A DNA stretch of 16,652 bases from assembly GCA_904502045.1 (NCBI GenBank), contig CAJGEB010000010.1, forward strand, positions 1 to 16,652. Direction: 5' to 3'. The notes below the pieces were generated by a model. It did not search any database. It was given only the letters and a program-made list of their open reading frames with translations, and had not been told where the DNA came from. Shown here in pieces: positions 7,524 through 15,027 of the stretch; within the stretch, counting starts at the first letter, position 1; each line of letters begins with the position of its first letter. Origin of the DNA: an uncultured Oscillospiraceae bacterium. GTDB lineage: Bacteria > Bacillota > Clostridia > Oscillospirales > Ruminococcaceae. Made by a program: the position numbers and the translations under genes.

Positions 7524-8708
7524 CTATTGCATATTTTTCAGCGTTTTTTCAAGTATTTCAAGGCCTTCTTCGATATCCTCGTCGCTTATATTCAGCGGCG
7601 GTAACATCCTCACCTTATTTTTTGCGGTAAGCAGCATAAGTCCGTTTTCGAGAGCCGCGGCAACTATCTGCTTCGAGTCCTTACCCTTAATCTCGACGCC
7701 AATCATCATTCCCATTCCGCTCACGGTTATATCGCAAGACATCGCTTCAAGTCTTGTCTTTATTATATCACCCTTGCGCTTAACATCAAGTAAAAATTCG
7801 TCGTTCACACTGTCCATTACCGCAAGCGCGCCCGCGCAGCATATCGGATTCATTCCGAAGGTGGAACCGTGGTCGCCTTTTCCGAGTACACTCTCGGTCT
7901 TGGCTCCGAACAGCGCGGCGCCTATCGGGAGTCCGCCGCCGAGCCCCTTAGCCGAGGTCACGATATCCGGCTCCACACCGTAATTCATATACCCAAACAG
8001 CTTACCCGTTCTTCCGATTCCGGTCTGTACCTCATCTATTATCAGAAGTATATCCTTCTCCGCGCACAGCTTTGCGACTGCCTTCACGAAATCCTCGTCA
8101 AGCGCAACTACTCCGCCCTCGCCCTGCACGACCTCCATCATTACGGCGCAGGTCTTTTCGCTCACTTTACTCTCGACGTCTGCAAAATCATTAGCTTTTG
8201 CATACACAAATCCCTCTGTGAAGGGAGAAAAATTTTTGTGGAACACATCCTGCCCCGTCGCAGAAAGGGTAGTCAAGGTGCGTCCGTGGAAGGAGTTTAT
8301 CAGGGTGATTATCTCATTCCTGCCCTCGCCGTACTTGTCGCTTCCGTATTTTCTCGCCGTCTTTATCGCGCATTCGTTAGCTTCGGCTCCGGAGTTTGCG
8401 AAAAACACCTTTTTCATCACTCCGCCCGTTTTCTTGCACAGTATATCAGCAAGCTTTGTTCCGGGAGCCGTATAGTACAAATTCGAGGTATGATTGAGTT
8501 TTCCCGCCTGCTCGCAGACAGCTTTAACCCATTTCTCGTCGCAAAATCCGAGCAAATTGACTCCGATTCCGGATGTGAAATCTATGTATTCCTTACCGTC
8601 GAAGCTCCTGCAGCGAGCTCCCTCGCCGCTCTCTATTCCGAGTCCGAACCTACCGTAGCACCCGACAATATTTTCCTCGTCAAGCACCTTTATCTCGTTA
8701 AAATCCAT
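7524..8708 (-). CDS. argD: Acetylornithine aminotransferase
   Basis: 394 residues, a class III PLP-dependent aminotransferase. It moves an amino group from glutamate to N-acetylglutamate semialdehyde to give N-acetylornithine. NSGAEAN (105-111) and HGRT (141-144) belong to the cofactor pocket. DEVQTGIGRTG (225-235) contains the PLP-contacting Asp, and the Schiff-base Lys254 lies in TSAKGLGGG. AAGGG precedes ATG 8708 at suitable spacing. It lies 18 bases after argB and 12 before argF. Relatives in this family can act on other omega-amino substrates; the arg operon context settles the assignment. Confidence 0.96.
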   Translation of the reverse strand: MDFNEIKVLDEENIVGCYGRFGLGIESGEGARCRSFDGKEYIDFTSGIGVNLLGFCDEKWVKAVCEQAGKLNHTSNLYYTAPGTKLADILCKKTGGVMKKVFFANSGAEANECAIKTARKYGSDKYGEGRNEIITLINSFHGRTLTTLSATGQDVFHKNFSPFTEGFVYAKANDFADVESKVSEKTCAVMMEVVQGEGGVVALDEDFVKAVAKLCAEKDILLIIDEVQTGIGRTGKLFGYMNYGVEPDIVTSAKGLGGGLPIGAALFGAKTESVLGKGDHGSTFGMNPICCAGALAVMDSVNDEFLLDVKRKGDIIKTRLEAMSCDITVSGMGMMIGVEIKGKDSKQIVAAALENGLMLLTAKNKVRMLPPLNISDEDIEEGLEILEKTLKNMQ

Positions 8709-8726
8709 CTTGATTTCCCTTCTTTA

Positions 8727-9593
8727 TCAGCCGACAAACATCGTTCCGATTCCTTCGTCGGACAAAATCTCTATAAGTATCGAATGCGGGATCCTCCCGT
8801 CGATTATCGCCGCAGATTTAACTCCGCGCCTTACCGCTTCCACACAGCACTGCGCCTTCGGAATCATTCCTCCTGAGATTATTCCCTGCTTTATAAGGTA
8901 AGGAGTTTCGCTGACGTTTACCGATGCTATGAGTGAGCTCTCATCGTTTCTGTCACGCAAAAGTCCTCTTATATCGGTCATTAAGATTATATTTTCCGCG
9001 CCCAGCTCCGCCGCTATCTTCGCCGCCGCCGTGTCCGCGTTTATATTGTAAACATTACCCTCATCGTCGCCAGCTATCGTTGCGATTACCGGAATGTAGC
9101 CGTCCTTGAGCGAATCCACTATCGGAGCCACGTCAACGTGCGTTATCTCCCCGACATATCCGAGGTCCACATCGCCCTCAAGCTTTTTCGCCTTCAGCAT
9201 ACCGCCGTCAAGTCCGCAAAGTCCGAGCGCTCTGCCCTTATTTCTCTGCAAAAGCGATACAAGGTCCTTGTTCGTCTTACCCGCAAGCGTCATCTGCACT
9301 ATCTTCGCAGTTTCCTCATCGGTGTAACGCAGACCGTTTATGAATTTAGTTTCTATTCCGAGTCTTGTCAGCATTCCCGTTATCTCGGGTCCGCCCCCGT
9401 GAACAAGCACCACCTTTACTCCGACAAGCGACAACAGCGCTATATCCGACATTACCGCATTTTTCAAATTATCGTCGGTCATTGCGTTCCCGCCGTATTT
9501 TATTACCACTATTTTGTTGTAGTACTTCTGTATATACGGCAGCGCCTGCACAAGTATCTGTGCTTTATATGCATTAGTAAGCTCGCCTTGCAT
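8727..9593 (-). CDS. argB: Acetylglutamate kinase
   Basis: 288 residues of the amino-acid kinase fold. It phosphorylates N-acetylglutamate. The phosphate-binding KYGGNAM begins at Lys32 and VHGGGPEI lies at 64-71; the C-terminal half carries the INADTAAAKIAAELGAE nucleotide region. About 28 residues precede the first beta strand, including the amphipathic stretch AQILVQALPYIQKYY. This N-terminal helix is typical of hexameric kinases inhibited by arginine and is absent from the insensitive E. coli type, so feedback control here is likely but inferred. GAGGAGG precedes ATG 9593, and the gap to argJ is 12 bases. Confidence 0.97.
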   Translation of the reverse strand: MQGELTNAYKAQILVQALPYIQKYYNKIVVIKYGGNAMTDDNLKNAVMSDIALLSLVGVKVVLVHGGGPEITGMLTRLGIETKFINGLRYTDEETAKIVQMTLAGKTNKDLVSLLQRNKGRALGLCGLDGGMLKAKKLEGDVDLGYVGEITHVDVAPIVDSLKDGYIPVIATIAGDDEGNVYNINADTAAAKIAAELGAENIILMTDIRGLLRDRNDESSLIASVNVSETPYLIKQGIISGGMIPKAQCCVEAVRRGVKSAAIIDGRIPHSILIEILSDEGIGTMFVG

Positions 9594-9605
9594 CTTCTTT
9601 CCTCC

Positions 9606-10835
9606 TCAGGTTCTGTAATCTCCGTTTATTTTCACGTAATCGTAGGTTAAGTCGCAGCCCCACGCCTCTGCGTAGCACTCGCCGTTGTTAAGCTCGACCG
9701 CTACTACTATCTCATCCTCACTCAGCATCTCTTTTGCAAAATCCTCGTCGAATTCCACCGAGCTTCCGCCCTTGCAAACGAGCAGCTCGCCCTTAGCCGA
9801 GGACATCGTTACGTCGGTTTTCGTCGGGTCAAACTCCGCACCGCTGTATCCCAGCGCACACAGTATTCTTCCCCAGTTTGCATCGGCTCCGAACGCCGCC
9901 GCCTTGAACAGACTCGATGATACTACCGCTCTTGCCGCTGTTTTCGCGTCCTCTTTGGTAGCCGCGCCGTTTACCTTGCACTCTATCAGCTTAGTGGCTC
10001 CTTCACCGTCACGCGCCATCTCTCTCGAAATGTATCTGCTCGTTTCAAACAGCGCCTTCTTGAACGCTTCGTAGCCTTCGCTTCCGATTTCGCTTATCTC
10101 TTTGTTACCCGCTTCTCCGTTTGCAAGCACGCAGGTCATATCGTTAGTAGAGGTATCTCCGTCAACAGACACCATATTAAACGTATCCTTAACCACGTCA
10201 CTCAGCGCCGCCTGAAGCACTGCCGGAGCTATCGCTGCATCGGTAGTTATAAAGCACAGCATCGTAGCCATATTCGGATGTATCATTCCCGAACCCTTTG
10301 CTATTGCTCCTATTCTGCACTCGCTTCCGCCGATATTAAATTTATAAGCTATGCTCTTCTCTCTTGTGTCAGTCGTCATTATCGCCTGATTCGCTTCAGC
10401 ACTTCCCTCGTTCGAGAGCTTTTTTGCAAGTGCAGGCATTCCTTCTGTTATTGCGTCGATATTAAGCGGAAGTCCGATCACTCCGGTAGATGCCGGAATT
10501 ACGTCCTCTGCTTCTATTCCGAGCGCTTTTCCCGCCGATTTGCACATCGTCTCGGCTTTACTCTCTCCGCAAGCGGTGCAGGTGTTAGCGTTCCCGCTGT
10601 TGCAGACTACCGCCTGTGCATATCCGTCAGCAATATTCCTCTTTGTTACTGCTATCGGCGCGCCCTTTACCTTATTCGTCGTATATACCGCTGCCGCCGC
10701 GCACCTCTTGTCGCTGTATATCATCGCTAAATCAAGCTTATCCTTATTCTTGCGCACTCCGCAGTGTATTCCCGCCGCGAAAAATCCCTTCGCCGCGCAT
10801 ACTCCGCCTTCTATCTTCTGCATATTTATATCCAT
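9606..10835 (-). CDS. argJ: Glutamate N-acetyltransferase / ornithine acetyltransferase (ArgJ proenzyme)
   Basis: 409 residues, full length. ArgJ transfers acetyl from N-acetylornithine to glutamate, closing the acetyl cycle; bifunctional forms also use acetyl-CoA. The self-cleavage site is visible in KGSGMIHPNMATMLCF: the chain splits before Thr191, which becomes the N-terminal nucleophile of the beta subunit. The N-terminal CNSGNANTCTG-like segment (here CNSGNANTCTACG) is present. No argE or argA is in the window, in line with the cyclic pathway. Whether the enzyme is mono- or bifunctional cannot be told from sequence alone. ATG 10835 is used; purine-rich GGAAAGGAAAG lies upstream. It is 32 bases from argC. 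Confidence 0.97.
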   Translation of the reverse strand: MDINMQKIEGGVCAAKGFFAAGIHCGVRKNKDKLDLAMIYSDKRCAAAAVYTTNKVKGAPIAVTKRNIADGYAQAVVCNSGNANTCTACGESKAETMCKSAGKALGIEAEDVIPASTGVIGLPLNIDAITEGMPALAKKLSNEGSAEANQAIMTTDTREKSIAYKFNIGGSECRIGAIAKGSGMIHPNMATMLCFITTDAAIAPAVLQAALSDVVKDTFNMVSVDGDTSTNDMTCVLANGEAGNKEISEIGSEGYEAFKKALFETSRYISREMARDGEGATKLIECKVNGAATKEDAKTAARAVVSSSLFKAAAFGADANWGRILCALGYSGAEFDPTKTDVTMSSAKGELLVCKGGSSVEFDEDFAKEMLSEDEIVVAVELNNGECYAEAWGCDLTYDYVKINGDYRT

Positions 10836-10867
10836 ATTATTCCGCGCTTTCCTTTCCTAATTTTTCA

Positions 10868-11908
10868 TTAAAATGCAGGCGGTACTGCATCAAGTCCGCA
10901 AGCCTCGTCCAGTCCGAACAGTATATTCATATTCTGGACCGCCTGCCCCGCTGCTCCCTTTACCATATTATCTATCGCAGATATTATTACCGCTCTGTTG
11001 GTCCTCTTATCCACGTGTATAGATATATCACAGTTGTTGGAATACTTTATATTCTTAATATTCGCTACCGCGCCCTCGGGAAGTACTCTCACAAACCTCT
11101 CGTTTTCATACGCCTTCTCGTACAACGCTCTTATCTCAGATACACTCGTTTCACCCTTCAAATCTGCGTATATCGTCGAAAGGATTCCTCTGTTTACCGG
11201 CAAAAGATGCGGTATGAAGGTTACCCTTACCTCTTCTCCCGATATATCGCTCAGTGTCTGCTCTATCTCGGGGATATGTCTGTGCCCGTCCGTTTTGTAG
11301 GCTCCAAACCCCTCGTTGCAATCAGGAAAATGCGTCGTCTGCGAAAGTCCTCTTCCCGCACCGGTCGTTCCCGATTTTGAGTCGATGATTATTCTCTTCG
11401 CATCCACAAGTCCTGCTTTCAAAAGAGGGTAAAGTCCGAGCGCTACCGACGTAGGATAACATCCCGGATTTCCAAGTATCTTCTTTCCCACTATCTTCTC
11501 TCTGTATATTTCAGGCAGAGCGTACGTACTTATCTCCTGCGAATGTACGCTCTTCTCCGTGTATTCTAATTTATACCAATCGTTATAATCCTTCTCATTA
11601 TACAATCTGAAGTCAGCGCCCAAATCTATCAGTATCGCGCCCTTCGCCATGCATTTTACCGCTATCTTCTCGCTTATTCCCGCAGGTAATGACGCAAACA
11701 CAACGTCACTCTTCTCTATTACGCTGTCTTCGTCCCCAAGCTCCATATCTATATATCCTCTGAGCGCCGGATATACCTCACTTATCTTCTTCCCCTCGTA
11801 ACTTACCGAGCTTATCGCTACTATCTCCGCTTCAGGATGCCTCAGCAGTATCCTTACCAGTTCTTCTCCCGCGTATCCCGTCGCTCCTATTATTCCTGCT
11901 TTTATCAT
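10868..11908 (-). CDS. argC: N-acetyl-gamma-glutamyl-phosphate reductase
   Basis: 346 residues. It reduces N-acetylglutamyl phosphate with NADPH to the semialdehyde. The N-terminal MIKAGIIGATGYAGEEL is the Rossmann dinucleotide motif, and GNPGCYPTS contains the catalytic Cys150. ATG 11908 is chosen over a GTG 27 bases upstream (11935): GGAAGGAAG (complement of 11915-11923) lies six bases before this ATG, and the Rossmann motif then begins where the family expects it. The gap to argH is 143 bases, far longer than the others in this operon, and is largely occupied by structured element 3. A separate promoter there was not convincingly found. Confidence 0.97.
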   Translation of the reverse strand: MIKAGIIGATGYAGEELVRILLRHPEAEIVAISSVSYEGKKISEVYPALRGYIDMELGDEDSVIEKSDVVFASLPAGISEKIAVKCMAKGAILIDLGADFRLYNEKDYNDWYKLEYTEKSVHSQEISTYALPEIYREKIVGKKILGNPGCYPTSVALGLYPLLKAGLVDAKRIIIDSKSGTTGAGRGLSQTTHFPDCNEGFGAYKTDGHRHIPEIEQTLSDISGEEVRVTFIPHLLPVNRGILSTIYADLKGETSVSEIRALYEKAYENERFVRVLPEGAVANIKNIKYSNNCDISIHVDKRTNRAVIISAIDNMVKGAAGQAVQNMNILFGLDEACGLDAVPPAF

Positions 11909-11938
11909 ATTTTTCTTCCTTCCGTTACTTTCCACGTA

Positions 11939-12017
11939 CGGCGAACCGCCGCGCCGTTAAAACGGCGCACGGCGCAGCCGTCCGCAAGCGCTTTAGCGCT
12001 TGCGGGGCGGTTCGCCG
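11939..12017. repeat. Structured intergenic element 3 (perfect four-way junction) in the argH-argC gap
   Basis: The outer stem CGGCGAACCGCC (11939-11950) pairs with GGCGGTTCGCCG (12006-12017). It encloses GCGCCGTT-AA-AACGGCGC (11951-11968), ACGGC-GCA-GCCGT (11969-11981) and CCGCAAGCGC-TTTA-GCGCTTGCGG (11982-12005). Every base outside the loops is paired and the junction has no linker. The sequence is unrelated to elements 1 and 2, but size and topology are the same. In the mRNA it ends about 15 bases before the argC ribosome binding site, so it could set the relative yield or stability of argGH and argCJBDF messages. Confidence 0.85.
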
Positions 12018-12051
12018 AACAGTAGAGTTTGTACGATATAAAATTTCTTAG

Positions 12052-13425
12052 CTAAGCATTTAAAGCCTTTGCAATTTCTTTTACTCTGCCGAGTACGGTC
12101 TCGGGAGCAGGACCTCCGTAGACCTTTCTGTTTTTAACGCATCTATCGAGAGAAATTGCGTCGTAAACGTCCTCGCCGAAGAACTCGCACGCATCGGTAT
12201 ATTCGTTGAGGGGTAAGGTTTCAAGCTCCACACCGAGCTCGATGCATCTGGCAACGAGTCTACCCGTAGCTTTGTAGGCGTCTCTGAAAGGAACCCCCTT
12301 GGAAACGAGGTAGTCGGCGCAGTCAGTAGCATTGATAAATCCCTTGGCAGCAGCGTCCCTCATATTTTTCGGACACAGCTTCATCGTTTCTATCATCGGA
12401 GTGAAAACGGTAAGACAAGCATTCACGGTGTCTATCGCATCGAATACCGCCTCTTTATCCTCCTGCATATCCTTGTTATATGCGAGAGGTAGTCCCTTCA
12501 TTACAGTAAGCAGAGTAATGAGGTCGCCGTAAACTCTGCCCGTTTTACCTCTGACAAGCTCCGCAACGTCGGGATTTTTCTTCTGCGGCATAATAGAGGA
12601 ACCGGTAGAAAAGCCGTCATCCATCTCGACGAATTTAAATTCCCAGGAGCACCACAAGATGAGCTCCTCGCAGAAACGGGAAAGATGCATCATAAGTACC
12701 GATGCGGCAGCTGCAGTATCAATGCAGTAATCTCTGTCGGATACTCCGTCGATGGAGTTTCCGGTCATAGCCGCAAATCCAAGCTCCCCACGTGTTATCT
12801 CCCTGTCGATATCGTAGGTGGTACCTGCAAGCGCACCGCTTCCGAGCGGCATAACGTCCATACGCTTTATCGCGCACTCAAATCTGTCAACGTCACGCAA
12901 AAACATCTCTGCGTAGGCAAGCATATAGCAGCCGAAGGTTACCGGCTGAGCACGCTGAAGATGGGTGTATCCCGGCATTATCGTTTCGGCTCCCTCTTCG
13001 GCTCTCACCAAAAGCGCCTTAATGAGCGATTTTATCTCCTCAAGCGTATTCTTCAGCTCTTCTTTTAAGTATAATTTAGTATCAAGCGTAGTCTGATCGT
13101 TTCTGCTTCTCGCAGTGTGCAGGCGTTTACCCGCATCTCCGATCCTTTTTGTAAGCTCCTGCTCGACAAAGGTGTGGATATCCTCCGCCTCGGGATCTAT
13201 CTCAAGTGCTCCGCTCGTGATCTCGTCACGGATCCTCTCAAGCTCGGCAGCAATCGCCGCACCGTCAGACTCGGATATTATTCCGCACTTCGCAAGCATC
13301 TTAGAATGAGCGATGGAGCCTTGAATATCCTGCTTATACATTCTTGAGTCCACAGATATTGACGAGTTAAAGTCGTTGACTCTGCCGTCAACCTCTTTAC
13401 TGAACCGTCCTTCCCACAGCTTCAA
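12052..13425 (-). CDS. argH: Argininosuccinate lyase
   Basis: 457 residues, full length. It splits argininosuccinate into arginine and fumarate. HTARSRNDQ (103-111) and THLQRAQP (154-161) are substrate-binding blocks. GSSIMPQKKNPD (275-286) is the fumarase-superfamily signature with the flexible catalytic Ser loop. The start is TTG at 13425: GGAGGA lies six bases upstream, and the protein then begins MKLWEGRFSKE, the usual ArgH N-terminus. It follows argG by 24 bases. Confidence 0.98.
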   Translation of the reverse strand: MKLWEGRFSKEVDGRVNDFNSSISVDSRMYKQDIQGSIAHSKMLAKCGIISESDGAAIAAELERIRDEITSGALEIDPEAEDIHTFVEQELTKRIGDAGKRLHTARSRNDQTTLDTKLYLKEELKNTLEEIKSLIKALLVRAEEGAETIMPGYTHLQRAQPVTFGCYMLAYAEMFLRDVDRFECAIKRMDVMPLGSGALAGTTYDIDREITRGELGFAAMTGNSIDGVSDRDYCIDTAAAASVLMMHLSRFCEELILWCSWEFKFVEMDDGFSTGSSIMPQKKNPDVAELVRGKTGRVYGDLITLLTVMKGLPLAYNKDMQEDKEAVFDAIDTVNACLTVFTPMIETMKLCPKNMRDAAAKGFINATDCADYLVSKGVPFRDAYKATGRLVARCIELGVELETLPLNEYTDACEFFGEDVYDAISLDRCVKNRKVYGGPAPETVLGRVKEIAKALNA

Positions 13426-13449
13426 GACAACTCCTCCTTCTATCGCTTC

Positions 13450-14673
13450 TTAGCCGTTATTTTTCTCTCTTTTTTCGTCCATGATAGCCTTAACCTTTAT
13501 AGGCAATCCGAACAGATTGATAAATCCCTGAGAATCCATCTGGTTGTAGGAATCGTCCTCACCGAAGGTAGCTATCTCCTCGGAATAGAGGGTGTAGGGA
13601 CTGGTGATTCCCGCAGTAATGATGTTACCCTTGTATAATTTAAGCTTTACACTTCCGCTTACACGCTCCTGCAGGCTGTCCACGAACGCGCTGAGCGCCT
13701 CTCTTAAAGGAGTGTACCACTGTCCGTAGTATACGAGATCCGCAAACTTGAGAGATACCTGCTGCTTATAGTGCATGGAATCCCTATCTAAGCAAAGGGT
13801 TTCAAGAGCGTCGTGTGCGTAGTAAAGGATGGTTCCGCCAGGAGTTTCGTATACGCCTCTGGACTTCATTCCGACAAGACGGTTTTCTACGAGATCCGCA
13901 ATACCGATTCCGTTATCTCCGCCCAGCTTGTTGAGCTTCTTGATTATCTCCTTACCGCTCATCTTCTCGCCGTTTACCGCTACCGGAATTCCCTTCTCGA
14001 AATCAATGGTAACGTACTCAGCCTTATCGGGCGCTCTCTCGGGAGATACTCCCATCTCAAGAATCTTATCGAAATTCGGCTCGTTTGCAGGATCCTCAAG
14101 ATCGAGTCCCTCATGAGAAAGGTGCCACAGGTTCTTGTCCTTGGAGTAGTTGGTTTCTCTTGTGATGTTGAGGGGGATTCCTCTCGCCTCAGCGTAAGCG
14201 ATCTCGTCCTCACGGCTCTTGAGCTCCCATGTGCGCCACGGAGCAATTATATCCATATTCGGAGCAAACGCCTTTATCGCCAGCTCAAAACGCACCTGAT
14301 CGTTACCCTTTCCGGTGCAGCCGTGTGCGATAGCCTCGGCTCCCTCTGCCTTCGCGATCTCTACGAGTCTTTTTGCAATTATAGGTCTTGCAAAAGAGGT
14401 TCCGAGAAGATACTTATTCTCATATACCGCGCCCGCTTTTATCGTCGGGAATATGTACTCATTTACAAATTCATCGGTAAGATCCTCAATGTAGAGCTTG
14501 GAAGCACCGGTACTGAGAGCTTTTGCTTCAAGTCCGTCAAGCTCCGCGCCCTGTCCTACGTCAGCCGCTACCGCAACTACCTCGCATCCGTAGTTCTCCT
14601 TCAGCCACGGGATTATTACCGTCGTATCCAATCCTCCCGAATACGCAAGCACTACTTTGTTATACTTTTTCAT
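13450..14673 (-). CDS. argG: Argininosuccinate synthase
   Basis: 407 residues, full length. It joins citrulline and aspartate using [12 protein letters not shown] (10-18) is the N-type ATP pyrophosphatase PP-loop, [14 protein letters not shown] (about 117-130) is the second conserved block, and the synthase domain forms the C-terminal part. ATG 14673 has AAAGGCGAG upstream. It is the first gene of the minus-strand arg operon and lies directly behind the ARG-box-bearing promoter. Confidence 0.98.
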   Translation of the reverse strand: MKKYNKVVLAYSGGLDTTVIIPWLKENYGCEVVAVAADVGQGAELDGLEAKALSTGASKLYIEDLTDEFVNEYIFPTIKAGAVYENKYLLGTSFARPIIAKRLVEIAKAEGAEAIAHGCTGKGNDQVRFELAIKAFAPNMDIIAPWRTWELKSREDEIAYAEARGIPLNITRETNYSKDKNLWHLSHEGLDLEDPANEPNFDKILEMGVSPERAPDKAEYVTIDFEKGIPVAVNGEKMSGKEIIKKLNKLGGDNGIGIADLVENRLVGMKSRGVYETPGGTILYYAHDALETLCLDRDSMHYKQQVSLKFADLVYYGQWYTPLREALSAFVDSLQERVSGSVKLKLYKGNIITAGITSPYTLYSEEIATFGEDDSYNQMDSQGFINLFGLPIKVKAIMDEKREKNNG

Positions 14674-14721
14674 TACGATACACTCGCCTTTCTATAAAAA
14701 ATTATATTTTATTCTTGTTTA

Positions 14722-14749
14722 ATTATACATCGTATTCACTGTTTTTCAA
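14722..14749 (-). promoter_or_regulatory. Sigma-A promoter of the arginine operon
   Basis: On the minus strand, TTGAAA (complement of 14744-14749) is followed after 16 bases by a perfect TATAAT (complement of 14722-14727). Transcription would begin near 14715, leaving a leader of about 42 bases before argG. There is no room for a T-box or riboswitch, so control most likely acts on initiation. Confidence 0.82.
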
Positions 14750-14757
14750 GTATTTTA

Positions 14758-14771
14758 TGAATAAATATTCA
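14758..14771. promoter_or_regulatory. ARG box (ArgR operator), perfect palindrome
   Basis: TGAATAAATATTCA matches the ArgR/AhrC consensus core TGAATWWWWATTCA at every position. It begins eight bases upstream of the argG -35 box, centred near -50 from the expected start point. A hexameric ArgR with arginine as corepressor would bind here. argR itself is not in the window. Confidence 0.85.
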
Positions 14772-14799
14772 TTTTTTACCACTTTTCTATCATTCGGAC

Positions 14800-14813
14800 A
14801 AGAAAAATATTCA
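14800..14813. promoter_or_regulatory. Second, weaker ARG box
   Basis: AAGAAAAATATTCA matches the first ARG box at 10 of 14 positions, with a perfect right half. It starts exactly 42 bases from box 1, about four helical turns, so both would face the same side of DNA. A further half-site (ATTCA, 14734-14738) lies in the promoter spacer. Confidence 0.5.
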
Positions 14814-14870
14814 TTTTCCGACCAATCTTAACGCTTTGCACAAAATCAAGGCAATGATTGTAAAATCAAA

Positions 14871-14953
14871 GATTTTATAACCATTATAACGCATTTTTTC
14901 CCTTTCGTCCATAACTTCATCGTAAGATGTTTCATTATGGACGAATTTTTTTT
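14871..14953 (+). ncRNA. Possible small RNA or leader transcript ending at the orphan terminator
   Basis: A plus-strand terminator (14904-14953) stands between argG and ackA with no gene before it. A weak promoter candidate, TTGCAC (14836-14841), 17 bases, then TGTAAA (14859-14864), would start transcription near 14871 and give an RNA of about 80 bases. The -10 is poor (four of six), so the transcript is only a hypothesis. Confidence 0.22.
14904..14953 (+). terminator. Strong orphan rho-independent terminator upstream of ackA
   Basis: TTCGTCCATAA (14904-14914) pairs perfectly with TTATGGACGAA (14935-14945), followed by eight T residues (14946-14953). The 20-base loop contains a further small hairpin, CATC-GTAA-GATG (14918-14929). 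The T-run is only on the plus-strand side, so it terminates rightward transcription. It could be an insulator, the 3' end of a small RNA, or an attenuator. Confidence 0.82.
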
Positions 14954-14960
14954 GTGCATC

Positions 14961-14989
14961 TTGCCTTTTTCTCCGAAATATATTATCAT
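14961..14989 (+). promoter_or_regulatory. Sigma-A promoter of ackA
   Basis: TTGCCT (14961-14966) is followed after 17 bases by TATCAT (14984-14989), four of six and five of six consensus positions. Transcription would begin near 14996, leaving a leader of about 32 bases. It lies just beyond the orphan terminator, so ackA need not depend on read-through. Confidence 0.68.
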
Positions 14990-15027
14990 ATTTATGTTTT
15001 ACTGTATTTTTATTGGAGGCTTGTGTT

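Larger units (their letters stand above)
14674..15027. other. Divergent intergenic region between argG and ackA
   Basis: This AT-rich 354-base gap contains, from left to right, the argG leader, the argG promoter, the ARG boxes, a possible plus-strand promoter, an orphan terminator hairpin and the ackA promoter and ribosome binding site. I see no credible coding region. It contains a perfect hairpin TAAAATC-AAA-GATTTTA at 14861-14877. Confidence 0.8.

Noticed and set aside
7869..8876. A 335-residue plus-strand open frame opposite argD and argB
   Set aside because: It lies wholly antisense to two well-conserved enzymes, has no recognisable domain, and its composition follows the complementary codons of the true genes.
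11909..11935. Nine extra N-terminal residues of ArgC from a GTG start
   Set aside because: The true ribosome binding site lies inside this stretch and points to ATG 11908, after which the Rossmann motif is correctly placed.
13813..14697. A 294-residue plus-strand open frame opposite argG
   Set aside because: It is antisense to a full-length ArgG with all motifs, and it runs through the argG ribosome binding site.
14674..14720. T-box or arginine riboswitch in the argG leader
   Set aside because: The leader predicted from the promoter is only about 42 bases and lacks an antiterminator or terminator structure.
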